Shown here: one piece after another, positions 49,506 through 57,658 of the stretch
How positions within the stretch are numbered: the stretch's first letter is position 1
How the letters are laid out: each line of letters opens with the position of its first letter
From: Halobacterium bonnevillei
GTDB lineage: Archaea > Halobacteriota > Halobacteria > Halobacteriales > Halobacteriaceae
Direction of reading: 5' to 3'
Length of the DNA: 57,658 bases
NCBI RefSeq assembly: GCF_009831555.1
Contig: NZ_WUUU01000004.1
Location: 1 to 57,658 of the forward strand
Translations under genes and position numbers: made by a program
Notes under the pieces: model-generated
Databases searched by the model: none
What the model was told of the DNA's origin: nothing
Seen by the model: the letters and a program-made list of their open reading frames with translations, nothing else

Positions 49506-50107
49506 GTGAACGACGTCCAGTACTTCGAGTGGTTCGCGCCGGTGTACGACCTCGTCGTCCCGGCAGCGGACCGTGGCGACCTCGCGCCGGGACTGGCTGC
49601 GGCCGAGCGCCCGGTCGAGAGCGTCCTCGACCCTCGGCGGCGGAACGGGCCGGGCAGCGCGCGTGCTCGCCGAGGATACCGCTGAGACCGCGGGCAAAGA
49701 CGTCGTCGTTGTCGACGCGAGCCATCGGATGCTCGTAGAGGCACGGGGCCACGGACTCCCGGCGGTCCTGGGCGACGCCGCCCAGGTTCCCTTGCGCGAG
49801 AGCGCTGTCGACGCCGTCGTGATAACCGACGCGCTCCACCACCTCCCCCGACCGGGAGGCGGCGCTCTCGGAGGCCGCTCGCGTCCTGGAGCCGGGCGGG
49901 GTTCTGGTCGTGCGTGACTTCGACCCGACGACCGTCCGCGGCCGGCTCCTGGTCGCCGGCGAACACCTGTTCGGTCTGCGCTCTACGTTCGACTCGCCGG
50001 ACGAGCTCGCAGCCCGAATCGCCGACACCGGGCTGGACGCTCGCGTCATCCAGCGCGGCTTCGGGTACACCGTGGTCGGCGTCGCGCCGACGACGGGTAC
50101 CGACTGA
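49506..50107 (+). CDS. SAM-dependent methyltransferase, class I (frameshifted twice in this sequence)
   Basis: The protein is spread over three frames. It starts at GTG 49506 (VNDVQYFEWFAPVYDL, a typical opening), continues in the next frame with DLGGGTGRAARVLAEDT (motif I) and DAVVITDALHHLP, then ends in a third frame with EAARVLEPGGVLVVRDFDP (post-motif) and a Trp-free C-terminus. Removing one C at ~49629-49631 (GACCCTC) and one from the CCCCC at 49843-49847 restores a ~199-residue ubiE-like methyltransferase. The two one-base insertions in C runs suggest sequencing error. The methylated substrate is unknown. Confidence 0.75.
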
Positions 50108-50159
50108 CGCGTCGCGCGGAACCGGGAGCAACATAACCCCCGCTCGTGAACACGCGGGC

Positions 50160-50558
50160 ATGAATCTCTACGACGCCGACCCGCGCGCGGTCGTCCGGTT
50201 CCTCCCAGGGGACCTGCTGGCGGTGTTCGCGTTCGTGCTCGCGGGCACCATCTCGCACGGCTCGCTGACGGCGAACCGGTATGCCGGCGTCCTCCTCCCG
50301 TTCCTGGTGGGCTGGATCGTCGTCGCGCCGTTCGCGGGCGGCTACGACGAACGCACCATGGAATCGACGCGAGCGGCGGTCGGGTACGCGCTGGCGTCCT
50401 GGCTCGGTGCCGACTTCGTCGGGCAACTGCTGCGCGAGACGGCGTACTTCCCGGGGAACGCCGACCCACAGTTCTTCCTGGTCGCGCTCGTGTTCGGCGG
50501 GATTCTCCTCGTCGTGGCGCGGTTCGCGACCCTCGTGGTCGTCGACGTCCGCTCGTAG
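50160..50558 (+). CDS. DUF3054 family membrane protein
   Basis: A 132-residue protein with four TM helices. It has the DUF3054 hallmarks: LAVFAFVLAGTISHG in the first helix, YAGVLLPFLVGWIVVAPFAGGYD in the second, and the final DPQFFLVALVFGGILLVVARF. The function is unknown. It lies 52 bases after the methyltransferase and converges on the MFS gene with a 3-base gap. Confidence 0.85.
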   Translation: MNLYDADPRAVVRFLPGDLLAVFAFVLAGTISHGSLTANRYAGVLLPFLVGWIVVAPFAGGYDERTMESTRAAVGYALASWLGADFVGQLLRETAYFPGNADPQFFLVALVFGGILLVVARFATLVVVDVRS

Positions 50559-50561
50559 CGC

Positions 50562-51779
50562 CTACCTGGCTGCGAGCACGACGGCGATGCCGCTGCCCGT
50601 GACAGCGAACGCAGCGAGCACGGCGAACAGCGCGCCCGCGTTCGCGTACTGGAGGATACCGCCGGCGAGCGCCGCGCCGGCCGAACCGACGCCGAACACG
50701 CCCAGGTAGGTGTAGCCGTACGAGAGGCCTCGCGTGCCCGCTGGGGTGTAGACGGCGACAGTCGCCTGGTACAGCGGCTGGATGACGAACAGCGCGAACC
50801 CGAGCAGCGCGCCGACGACGAGCAGCGGCAGCAGGCCGGCGTCGGCGGCGGGCAGGAACGCGACGGCGAGGACGGCGAGGCCAGCGAACGCCGCGGCGAT
50901 GCCGCGTTCCACTGGGACGAGTTCGGTGAGTTTCCCGCCGACGTATTGGCCGAGAACGCCGACCATCAGCAGGCCGGCGTACGCGTACCGGTACGGCTCC
51001 ATCTCGCGGCCCGCGAACTCCACGGGGGTGAACGCCGGGAGCTCCGAGAGCAGGTTCGGGAGGAAGGTGAGCACGCCCCGGTAGTAGAGGCCGCTGAGCA
51101 TCACGACGAGGAACACGGCGGCGAACGACCCGGCGAGCAGGCGTTTCGATTCCGCGAGGAAGCCCTCGAGCGACGAGACGTCCACGCCCGCTCTCGAGTC
51201 GCCGCCGTCCGTCGCTTCGACGGCGGCGTGCTCGTCAAAGCGCACGCGGACGGCGACGACGCCTGCGACGACCGCGGGCACGGCGAGCAGTGCGGTCACG
51301 ACCCGCCAGTCCGCGACCAGCAGGAGTACGGCGACCGTCAGCGGGCCGAGCGCGGTGCCGACGTTGCCCGCGATGCCGTGGAGGGCGAACGCGTCACCGC
51401 GCCTGCTGACGCCGGTCGAGATGAGCGACAGGCCGGACGGGTGGTAGACGCTCGCTGCGACCCCCCAGAGGGCGAGCGCGACGGCGACGACGACCATCGA
51501 CGGCGCCGCCGCCAGCAGGAAGAACGACGCCGCCATCCCGAACAGACAGCCAGCGATGAGTCGACGCGACCCGAACGAGTCCGAGAGGATGCCGCCCGGG
51601 AGCGCGCCGAGGCCGAACAGCGCGTAGCCCGCGGCGACCACGAGGCCCACCGTGCCTTCGCCGACCTGGAAGGCGTCCAGCCACAGTGGGATCAGAATCG
51701 GGATGGAGAGTTCGTACGTGTGGACCATCGCGTGCGCGAGCGCCACGAGGCCGACGATTGCGCGGTCGTTCCGATTCAC
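50562..51779 (-). CDS. MFS transporter
   Basis: A 405-residue protein with 12 hydrophobic helices. The N-terminal half has the A-motif-like GILSDSFGSRRLIAG after helix 2 (G-x-x-x-D-x-x-G-x-R-R), and the second half has GKLTELVPVERGIAAAF. It starts MNRNDRAIVGLVALAHAMVHTYEL, similar to fosmidomycin-resistance or drug-efflux-like members. The substrate is unknown. Its TATA region is embedded in a palindrome (51803-51822), which suggests control by a dimeric repressor. Confidence 0.88.
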   Translation of the reverse strand: MNRNDRAIVGLVALAHAMVHTYELSIPILIPLWLDAFQVGEGTVGLVVAAGYALFGLGALPGGILSDSFGSRRLIAGCLFGMAASFFLLAAAPSMVVVAVALALWGVAASVYHPSGLSLISTGVSRRGDAFALHGIAGNVGTALGPLTVAVLLLVADWRVVTALLAVPAVVAGVVAVRVRFDEHAAVEATDGGDSRAGVDVSSLEGFLAESKRLLAGSFAAVFLVVMLSGLYYRGVLTFLPNLLSELPAFTPVEFAGREMEPYRYAYAGLLMVGVLGQYVGGKLTELVPVERGIAAAFAGLAVLAVAFLPAADAGLLPLLVVGALLGFALFVIQPLYQATVAVYTPAGTRGLSYGYTYLGVFGVGSAGAALAGGILQYANAGALFAVLAAFAVTGSGIAVVLAAR

Positions 51780-51802
51780 GGAGTTCGGTTACATCCTCGA
51801 CT

Positions 51803-51822
51803 GACACGGTTAAAGACGTGTC
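51803..51822 (-). promoter_or_regulatory. Palindromic operator spanning the TATA box of the MFS gene
   Basis: GACACG (51803-51808) and CGTGTC (51817-51822) are perfect inverted half-sites around an 8-base centre GTTAAAGA, which reads TCTTTAAC (TATA-like) on the minus strand. The centre is ~33 bases before the MFS ATG. Occupancy by a regulator would block TBP. Confidence 0.6.
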
Positions 51823-51942
51823 TACTCCGGCAGCCGCGCAGAATCGCGATCCCGAGGGGAACCACACGATAACTTATACAGGACATACCTCGAACCCGTA
51901 GTAAACTATTAGTTGGATGATTCCGAATGTACGGACTGACCT

Positions 51943-52164
51943 ATGACCGGGTACTACGACCTCCTCCTGGTGTTGCTTCCCGCGTCCCTGTTCGGTCTCA
52001 GTGGCACGCTCTACGCGGCGGGCCTCGGTCTCACGCTCGCGCTCACGGTCGGCGGACTGGTGGCGACCGGGCTGACTGCCCACGGCCTGTTCGTCAACGA
52101 CCCGTCGAGCGCCGCTGCGGAGCCGACCAGTCGGTCGAGTGCCGCGCTCGAATCCGCGGACTGA
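51943..52164 (+). CDS. Small two-TM membrane protein, hypothetical
   Basis: A 73-residue protein with two closely spaced TM helices (YDLLLVLLPASLFGLSGTLY and LGLTLALTVGGLVATGLTAHG) and a Ser/Ala-rich polar tail (~20 residues). No motif is recognised. It lies between the divergent MFS gene and the cyclodeaminase-family gene and may be co-transcribed with the latter. Confidence 0.7.
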   Translation: MTGYYDLLLVLLPASLFGLSGTLYAAGLGLTLALTVGGLVATGLTAHGLFVNDPSSAAAEPTSRSSAALESAD

Positions 52165-52221
52165 CGCCACGACCGGGCGTCGCCCCCGGCGCTTAACTGC
52201 CGGACGCACGAATCGGTTCGC

Positions 52222-53220
52222 ATGACCGAGACGCTGTTCCTCTCAGACGACGACGTCGCCGGGCTCGCCGACCCCGCCGCGTACGTCGACGCCGTCCGCG
52301 ATGCCTATCGACAGCGCGGCGAGGGCGCACCCGCGAAACCGCGGACGAAACTCCTGAACGAGGACCCGCCGGGAATGTTCACCGCCTACGCCGCGGTCCT
52401 CCCGGAAACGGGCGCGATGGGCGGATACATGTACAGCGCCGGCTTCAGTGAGGCGGACGGGTGGTTCGTGACGCCACTGTTCGACGCCGAGACTGGGGAG
52501 CCGATCGCCATCATCGACGGCGCTCGCATGAACCCCTTCAAGACGGGGGCGGCGGGCGCGGTCGGTGTCGACGCACTCGCCCGCGAGGACGCCACCACGC
52601 TCGCAGTCATCGGGAGCGGCGCCCAGGCACGCGGCCAGCTCAGGGCCACCGCCACTGTCCGAGACTTCGACACCGTCCGAGTCTACTCCAGGACGCCAGC
52701 CCACCGGGCGTCGTTCGCCGACCAGATGGACGAATACGTCGACGCCGACGTCACTGCCGTCCCGTCCAGCACCGACGCTGTCGCCGGGGCGGACGTGGTG
52801 ATTACGGCGACGAACGCCAGCGAACCGGTGTTCGACGGCGACGACCTCGACGACGGCACGCACGTCACCGCGATGGGGCAGTACGCCCCCGGGAAGCGGG
52901 AACTCGACGCCTCCACCGTCGAGCGCGCCGTGTACGTCCCGGACCTGCGTGAGCGCGCGACTCAGGACGCGGGGTCGTTCCTGCACGCGCTCGAAGCGGG
53001 CGCAATCACCGAGGACCACGTCCACGCCGAACTCGGGGCGGTCGTCGCGGAGACCGCACCCGGACGAGAATCGCCCGAGGACGTGACGGTCTTCGACAGC
53101 GGCGGGACTGGCATCGAGACCGCGGCAGCCGCGCACATGCTCTACGAGCGAGCCAGCGAACAGGGGCTCGGTCAGACGATCGACTTCGCGCCGGCCAGCG
53201 AAGCGCTCACCGGCGAATAG
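52222..53220 (+). CDS. Ornithine cyclodeaminase / mu-crystallin family dehydrogenase
   Basis: A 332-residue NAD(P)-binding protein. The dinucleotide motif is LAVIGSGAQARGQL, preceded by the substrate loop DGARMNPFKTGAAGAVGVDAL. In most family members the loop reads ...RTAA; here a Lys replaces that Arg. GADVVITATNASEPVFDGDD and VTAMGQYAPGKRELD are family strands. Members include ornithine cyclodeaminase, alanine dehydrogenase and ketimine reductases. The exact amine is unknown. Confidence 0.85.
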   Translation: MTETLFLSDDDVAGLADPAAYVDAVRDAYRQRGEGAPAKPRTKLLNEDPPGMFTAYAAVLPETGAMGGYMYSAGFSEADGWFVTPLFDAETGEPIAIIDGARMNPFKTGAAGAVGVDALAREDATTLAVIGSGAQARGQLRATATVRDFDTVRVYSRTPAHRASFADQMDEYVDADVTAVPSSTDAVAGADVVITATNASEPVFDGDDLDDGTHVTAMGQYAPGKRELDASTVERAVYVPDLRERATQDAGSFLHALEAGAITEDHVHAELGAVVAETAPGRESPEDVTVFDSGGTGIETAAAAHMLYERASEQGLGQTIDFAPASEALTGE

Positions 53221-53400
53221 CCCACAACACATCAGTTCTCTGCGGGCGTGGGTTGAAGTACGAGGCCGGAACCAGGCCCCCTGTGACCTGACCACAGTCG
53301 CGGGGCGGTCAGCGATAGTGTGGCGCCACGTCCCGCGATCAGCCAGTGCAGTTGCCCTCGCCGCCACCTGTTCGCCCAGAAACAGCCGGTTGCCTTCGTC

Positions 53401-54351
53401 TCAGACGTACTGTGCGACGCCTAGTGCCTCAAGGAGCGGGATGCCGACAGCCAGTGCCCCGACGAGGTATCCCGCGATAGCGCCGCCGTTCAACAGCGGG
53501 AGGCCGGCGTGCGCGCGCCCCGCGAACACCATCCGCATCAACACCAGCAGGCCCAGGAGCGTCCCGACCATCGCGGTCAACGCGGGAATTTCGACGCCCA
53601 GAACCGAGGGCGCGTCGAGGAAGAACGCGGCGCTCGCCACCAGAATGGTCGGCATCACGGCGTCACCGAGCCCGATGAAGTAAGCGCCTCGCTGTCCCTC
53701 ACCCTCGTCCATCTCGTCGTCCTCGGCGGACTCGGCGACGCCCTCGGACTCCTCCAGGAACGAGTAGCCCATCGTCGCGGGCACGACGAGCACGATGGGG
53801 AGTCGGAGCTCCATCACGCCTGACGCCAGCGTGAGCATGTGTTCGGTGCCGTAGACGCTGATTGCGTCGTAGACCGCCAGCACGGCAAGGAGGACAATTG
53901 CCGGCAGGATGCCGAAGCTGATGCCGAACAGCGCCGCCGCGCCCATCCCGAGAATGGCGCCGGCGGCGTCGATGACCCACCACTCGGGGTAGACGTAGAG
54001 CGCGACGACGAGCGCGACCGCCGGCACGTAGGCCGCAGCGTTCACGCCCCCGACGAGCAGCGGCGGGAAGAGGACGGCGAACACGTACGAGGCGATGAAG
54101 CCGCTCGTGAAGAGGATGAACGCGCGGAGGATCCACTGCTGGTCGTACTTGATGACCAGCAGGATGCCACCCGTAGCGACCAGCAGGAGCGCGACGTAGA
54201 GGATGCTGTTCAGGGGGTTCTGCGGGTCCTCGGTGGACTGCAGGCCCGCGCTCTCGAACGGCTGGAGGAGCGCGAGCGCGCCGAACTGGACGACGACAAA
54301 CAGCGCGACGACGCCGCCGAGCACGGCCACGGCGCGCAGCGAATCCTTCAT
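53401..54351 (-). CDS. Presenilin-like intramembrane aspartyl protease (PSH, family A22)
   Basis: A 316-residue membrane protein with nine predicted helices. The catalytic motifs are YD (Y161-D162 in VLAVYDAISVYG) and GLGD (227-230 in YFIGLGDAVMPT), in the order and spacing of presenilins. The third motif, PAL in most members, reads GLPLLNGG (283-290) here. It cleaves substrates inside the membrane; its targets in archaea are unknown. It lies just downstream of gar1 on the same strand (gap 64 bases). An acidic cytoplasmic loop (EESEGVAESAEDDEMDEGEG) lies between the two Asp-bearing helices. Confidence 0.9.
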   Translation of the reverse strand: MKDSLRAVAVLGGVVALFVVVQFGALALLQPFESAGLQSTEDPQNPLNSILYVALLLVATGGILLVIKYDQQWILRAFILFTSGFIASYVFAVLFPPLLVGGVNAAAYVPAVALVVALYVYPEWWVIDAAGAILGMGAAALFGISFGILPAIVLLAVLAVYDAISVYGTEHMLTLASGVMELRLPIVLVVPATMGYSFLEESEGVAESAEDDEMDEGEGQRGAYFIGLGDAVMPTILVASAAFFLDAPSVLGVEIPALTAMVGTLLGLLVLMRMVFAGRAHAGLPLLNGGAIAGYLVGALAVGIPLLEALGVAQYV

Positions 54352-54415
54352 GCCCTGCTCGTGGCGCTGCCCGTGCTTTGGCTTTGCGACTCGCCGCGTG
54401 CCCGCCGCACCGCGA

Positions 54416-54643
54416 CTATCGGACGTACAGCGTCTCGCCGACCAGTGCAGGCAAGTGGACGCCGCTCGCCGGCGTCACGGAGAGATAGGGCCGTTCGACG
54501 GGGCCGAAGACGTCGACGACGCGCCCGACCACGTCGAGGTTCTGGTCGACGACGCTGTCCCCGATGTCGGGGTGGTCGTCGCTCTCGCAGCGGACGACTG
54601 CGACGTTCTGTGCGGTACGGACGACGTCGCCGGCGCGCTCCAT
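54416..54643 (-). CDS. gar1: H/ACA ribonucleoprotein component Gar1
   Basis: A 75-residue single beta-barrel protein. The core reads IGDSVVDQNLDVVGRVVDVFGPVERPYLSVTP, which matches archaeal Gar1 (V-x-GxVxDVFGPVxxPYxxV). Gar1 joins Cbf5, Nop10 and L7Ae in RNA-guided pseudouridylation. It overlaps the srp19 stop by one base (TGATG), a normal archaeal gene pair. Confidence 0.92.
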   Translation of the reverse strand: MERAGDVVRTAQNVAVVRCESDDHPDIGDSVVDQNLDVVGRVVDVFGPVERPYLSVTPASGVHLPALVGETLYVR

Positions 54644-54924
54644 CAGTCGCGCAGCGCCCCGACGTAGGCCGCGACGGCCTGCAGGAGGTCGGACTTCCCG
54701 GCGTCGTCCGCGTCCTTCACGAGCACGCGACCGGAGTCCTCCCAGTTGCGGCGCGGGTACGCGACGTCTCGCTCGACGACGGCGTCGTAGCCGACCTGCT
54801 GGACGGCTGTCGCGACTTCGTCGAGTGTCGGGTCGTCGACGGCCAGCGACTGGGGGACGCGGCGGCCCTCGCGACGCGTCAGCGTCGCGTCCAGGTACGC
54901 GGGCCAGATGACGTTCTCGACCAT
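54643..54924 (-). CDS. srp19: Signal recognition particle 19 kDa protein
   Basis: A 93-residue SRP19. The opening [20 protein letters not shown] and [20 protein letters not shown] carry the RNA-binding residues; [14 protein letters not shown] is the C-terminal core strand. It helps SRP54 bind the SRP RNA in protein targeting. The start at 54924 has a TATA box GTTTAACC (54946-54953) ~26 bases upstream; the longer frame is rejected. First gene of srp19-gar1-(PSH). Confidence 0.95.
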   Translation of the reverse strand: MVENVIWPAYLDATLTRREGRRVPQSLAVDDPTLDEVATAVQQVGYDAVVERDVAYPRRNWEDSGRVLVKDADDAGKSDLLQAVAAYVGALRD

Positions 54925-54997
54925 ACCCGTCGTAGCGGGTCGCGCGGTTAAACGGTATCGGAGCCGAGTAGAAAGCGCAGGTGGTTCGGCCTGGGGG

Positions 54998-56158
54998 TCA
55001 GCGACGCGCGAACAGCACGGCGCCGAGCAGCGCGACGACCGCGGTGCCGATGCCGAAGCCGGGGATCGTCGTCCCGGTGTCACCGGGGTCGGTAGTGGTC
55101 TGCGCGACTGTGGTTGTCCCGTCACCGGTCGACTCGGTCGTGGGTGCCTCAGTCGTCGCTTCGGTCGCGGTGGTCGTCGTGTTGGCCTGTTCGTACGCGT
55201 CTGGGTGGAACGCTTGCGCCATCTGCGTCATCGGTTCGACGACGCGGGGCGCGGGCTGACTGATGTGGTTCGAGTTCACGACGACGACGTTCCCCTCCTC
55301 CCAGGCGGTCGTGTTCCGGACGACCGAGTCCTCGGGGATGTACGAGCGGCTCTCGTTGCCGAGTTGTGCGGGCGGGACGTTCACCACGACGAAATCGGGG
55401 TCCTGTTCGACGATGAACTCTGCTGAAAGCTGCGGATAGGGTGCCGTTGCGTTCGCGTTGGCCGCGATGTTCGCGCCGCCGGCGCGGTCGATGATCTGGC
55501 CGATGAAGGTGTTCGGCCCGGCCGTGTAGCGGTCGCCCATGTCGAAGTAGACGCTCGGCTCGTCTTGGTCGGCGACCGCCTGTTCGACTGTCTCGACGCT
55601 GTCCCGCATCTGGGTGACGGTGGATTCGGCGCCGTCACACTCGCCGGCGAGCTGGCCGATGAGTTCCGTCTTCTCGTAAATGCTCTCGATGGACGTCGCC
55701 ATCTCGAAGCGGTAGACCGTGACGTCGGCGTCGCGGAGCTGAGTGACGGTCTCGTTGTCGATGGTGTTCGGCGCGAGCACGAGGTCGGGTTCGAGGTCGA
55801 TGACTTTCTCGGCGTTCACCGTCGACGGGAACCCGGAGGTCACGACTTCGCGAGATTCCGCGCCCTCGAGGAACCCAGCGAACTGCGAGACGCCGACGAC
55901 TTTGTCGCGAGCGCCGATCTCCCACATCGTTTGTGCGGCGCTCGGGTTGAGCGTGACGACGCGTCCGGGTTCGTCGTCGACCGTGACCTCGTGCCCGCTG
56001 GCGTCAGTCACCGTGAGAGGGAACGAGCACTCCAGGTCCTGGGCAGTCGCTGCGTTCGCTGGCGCGTCGCCGGGCGTCGCGCCGGCGACTCCCGCCGCGG
56101 GCGCGACGGCGGACAAGGCCAGTAGAACTATTCCAAGTACAATTGCTGTCTGTCGCAT
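54998..56158 (-). CDS. btuF: BtuF-type ABC transporter substrate-binding protein with PGF-CTERM anchor
   Basis: A 386-residue cobalamin/iron-siderophore-type binding protein. A Sec signal ([18 protein letters not shown]...) is followed by the binding fold: [59 protein letters not shown]. The last ~25 residues are [21 protein letters not shown], preceded by a Thr-rich linker: this is a PGF-CTERM tripartite signal handled by an archaeosortase, so it is anchored at the surface through its C-terminus instead of through a lipobox. It is divergent from btuC with only 58 bases between. B12 as ligand is a family inference; heme or siderophore is possible. Confidence 0.82.
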   Translation of the reverse strand: MRQTAIVLGIVLLALSAVAPAAGVAGATPGDAPANAATAQDLECSFPLTVTDASGHEVTVDDEPGRVVTLNPSAAQTMWEIGARDKVVGVSQFAGFLEGAESREVVTSGFPSTVNAEKVIDLEPDLVLAPNTIDNETVTQLRDADVTVYRFEMATSIESIYEKTELIGQLAGECDGAESTVTQMRDSVETVEQAVADQDEPSVYFDMGDRYTAGPNTFIGQIIDRAGGANIAANANATAPYPQLSAEFIVEQDPDFVVVNVPPAQLGNESRSYIPEDSVVRNTTAWEEGNVVVVNSNHISQPAPRVVEPMTQMAQAFHPDAYEQANTTTTATEATTEAPTTESTGDGTTTVAQTTTDPGDTGTTIPGFGIGTAVVALLGAVLFARR

Positions 56159-56183
56159 ATCGAGACGCACGACGTAAGGCAAT

Positions 56184-56191
56184 AAATATTT
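56184..56191. promoter_or_regulatory. Shared palindromic TATA box AAATATTT between btuF and btuC
   Basis: The palindrome AAATATTT is centred 29.5 bases from the btuF ATG (56158, minus) and 29.5 bases from the btuC ATG (56217, plus). It could serve both divergent, leaderless genes, which would then compete for it. Confidence 0.6.
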
Positions 56192-56216
56192 GGCTAAAGA
56201 AATTAGAGTTTAACAG

Positions 56217-57320
56217 ATGCGTGCGTTCACACGAGCGAGCGCGTGGACGGTCGGCACGTTCGGCGTGCTCGTCGCCGTGATGCTCGCCAGCGCGACCATC
56301 GGGCCGGTGGACATTTCCGCTGGGAGTGTCGCGCTCGCGGCTCTGGACGAACTCGCAGTCCCCACCGCAGTCACGTTCTACACCTCCACGATGCCGCTGC
56401 CGCTCGGCGCCGAAGTCCCGTGGTTCAGTTTCGACATCGCGTACGTCTCGCCACTGGACTTCCCGGTCCCGGGACAAGCGCAGTACATCGTCGGCGAGAT
56501 TCGGCTGCCCCGCATCGTCCTCGGCGCCGTGGTCGGCGCGGGACTGGCAATCGCCGGCGCCGTCATGCAGGGGTTCTTCCGGAACCCGATGGCCGACCCG
56601 TCGATCATCGGCGTCTCCTCGGGCGCCGCCGTCGGCGCCGTCACCGCCATCGCGTTCCCACTGCTGCTGCCGATGGGCGTCCAGGTGTCGGCGTTCGCCG
56701 GTGCGCTCGCAGCCGCGTTCGGCGTCTACCTGCTCGCGACGCAGAACGGTCGCACGCCGGTCGCGACGCTCCTGCTGGCTGGCGTGGCCGTCCAGACGTT
56801 CCTCGGCGCGGTCACGTCCTACGTCATCGTGCACTCCGGCCGCAGCATCCGAGAAGCCATGTACTGGCTGATGGGGAACCTCAACGCGGCCGGCTGGCAC
56901 GACGTCGAACTCGCTTTGCCAGTGGTCGTGCTCGGCAACGTCGTCCTGCTGGCGTACGCCCGCGACCTGAACGTCCTGCTGGCCGGCGAGGAGGACGCAC
57001 ACACGCTCGGCGTCGAAGTCGAACGCACGAAACGCGTGCTGCTGGCGGTCTCGAGCGTCGTGACTGCCGCTGCCGTCTCCGTCGCCGGCGTCATCGGGTT
57101 CGTCGGCCTCATCGTCCCGCACGTGATGCGCCTGCTCGTCGGCCCCGACCACCGCGTCCTCCTGCCGACGTCCGCGCTCGCGGGCGGCGCGTTCCTGGTG
57201 GCCGCGGACACGTTCGCTCGCGCCGGCCCCGCCGAACTTCCGGTGGGCATCGTCACCGCGTTCGTCGGCGCGCCGTTCTTCCTGTACCTGCTCCGGAACC
57301 GGGAGGTGCACGCGCTGTGA
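56217..57320 (+). CDS. btuC: BtuC/FecCD-type ABC transporter permease
   Basis: A 367-residue membrane protein with about ten helices. The FecCD pattern [20 protein letters not shown] and [22 protein letters not shown] are unmistakable; [20 protein letters not shown] is the second family block. It imports the ligand delivered by the divergent binding protein. The stop overlaps the GTG start of the ATPase by two bases. Confidence 0.92.
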   Translation: MRAFTRASAWTVGTFGVLVAVMLASATIGPVDISAGSVALAALDELAVPTAVTFYTSTMPLPLGAEVPWFSFDIAYVSPLDFPVPGQAQYIVGEIRLPRIVLGAVVGAGLAIAGAVMQGFFRNPMADPSIIGVSSGAAVGAVTAIAFPLLLPMGVQVSAFAGALAAAFGVYLLATQNGRTPVATLLLAGVAVQTFLGAVTSYVIVHSGRSIREAMYWLMGNLNAAGWHDVELALPVVVLGNVVLLAYARDLNVLLAGEEDAHTLGVEVERTKRVLLAVSSVVTAAAVSVAGVIGFVGLIVPHVMRLLVGPDHRVLLPTSALAGGAFLVAADTFARAGPAELPVGIVTAFVGAPFFLYLLRNREVHAL

Positions 57321-57658
57321 CCCTCGACGTCCGCGACGTCGACGTGGAACTGGGCGGCACCCGGATTCTGGAGGCGGTGAGCGCGAACGTCGCGGACGGC
57401 CGCCTCGTCGCCGTTGTCGGCCCGAACGGCGCCGGGAAGTCGACGCTGCTGCGCGCGATGAACGGCATCGTCAACCCGACGCGGGTACCGTGCTCGTGGA
57501 CGAGCAGGCGGTCCACGACCTGCCGTCGAAGGCCGCAAGTCGCCGCATCGCCAGCGTCCCGCAGGACACCCACCTCGGGTTCGAGTTCACGGTCCGGGAG
57601 ACCGTCGAGATGGGGCGCCACGCCCACGTGCCCCGGTTCGGCAGCCGACCCGGACCCG
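57317..57658 (+). CDS. btuD: BtuD/FecE-type ABC transporter ATPase, truncated by the window end and frameshifted near 57481
   Basis: The start is GTG 57317 ([21 protein letters not shown]). Walker A is [14 protein letters not shown]. After IVNPT the frame turns to noise, while the next frame continues [20 protein letters not shown] and [20 protein letters not shown]. Adding one base at ~57481 (CCGAC to CCGACC) restores the frame. The signature and Walker B motifs lie beyond the window. It powers the BtuC channel. I infer a sequencing error. Confidence 0.85.
   Translation, partial: MTLDVRDVDVELGGTRILEAVSANVADGRLVAVVGPNGAGKSTLLRAMNGIVNPTRVPCSWTSRRSTTCRRRPQVAASPASRRTPTSGSSSRSGRPSRWGATPTCPGSAADPDP

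Overview
The window is chromosomal DNA from a halophilic archaeon (class Halobacteria). The evidence is high GC, very acidic predicted proteins, TATA boxes about 25-30 bases upstream of many starts with almost no leader, Tat-type lipoprotein signals, a PGF-CTERM surface anchor, and an archaeal information-processing set (GatE, FEN1, SRP19, Gar1, MptE). I cannot name the genus from sequence alone. I see no tRNA, rRNA, CRISPR array, transposase or origin.

Layout. 1-4.3 kb: the tail of a quinone oxidoreductase, a lipoprotein, the pterin pair mptE/folP, and a TrmJ-like RNA methyltransferase. 4.5-6.5 kb: a six-TM methyl-accepting transducer, followed by a 578-base AT-rich gap. 7-28.7 kb: an aromatic-acid/CoA-thioester catabolic island. 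It holds two paralogous metallo-beta-lactamase proteins flanking an acyl-CoA dehydrogenase, a benzoate-CoA-ligase-type enzyme divergent from paaK, a branched-chain-amino-acid-type ABC importer (livKHM facing livFG), a tandem hotdog protein, a crotonase, a plant-type ferredoxin, the phenylacetyl-CoA epoxidase genes paaA-D-B-C with a detached PaaD zinc ribbon, an SDR, an IclR regulator, an amidohydrolase/Rieske pair and a MaoC hydratase. 28.7-29.5 kb is a second gene-poor stretch with a 22-bp triplicate repeat.

29.5-38.4 kb: a DMT exporter, an Lrp regulator, gatE, membrane proteins, a YdbS/YdbT-like PH-domain pair and fumC. 38.5-46.1 kb: a sugar ABC importer (binding protein, two permeases, ATPase) with two membrane proteins and an AGE-family sugar epimerase. 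46.1-54.9 kb: housekeeping and small membrane genes (BolA, FEN1, GNAT, methyltransferase, MFS, ornithine-cyclodeaminase family), a presenilin-like protease, then Gar1/SRP19. 55-57.7 kb: a BtuFCD-type importer truncated by the window end.

How the genes may work together: the island looks able to import an aromatic acid, activate it (two ligase types), epoxidise phenylacetyl-CoA (PaaABC with a split PaaD and a reduced PaaE), open the ring (the standalone MaoC protein is a candidate oxepin-CoA hydrolase) and run beta-oxidation steps. No PaaZ, PaaH or PaaJ homologue is in the window, so the pathway must be finished elsewhere.

Caution: four genes (folP, the acyl-CoA dehydrogenase, the 49.5-kb methyltransferase and the terminal ATPase) carry single-base frameshifts, five in all, mostly in short C or G runs. 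I read these as probable sequencing errors, not biology.
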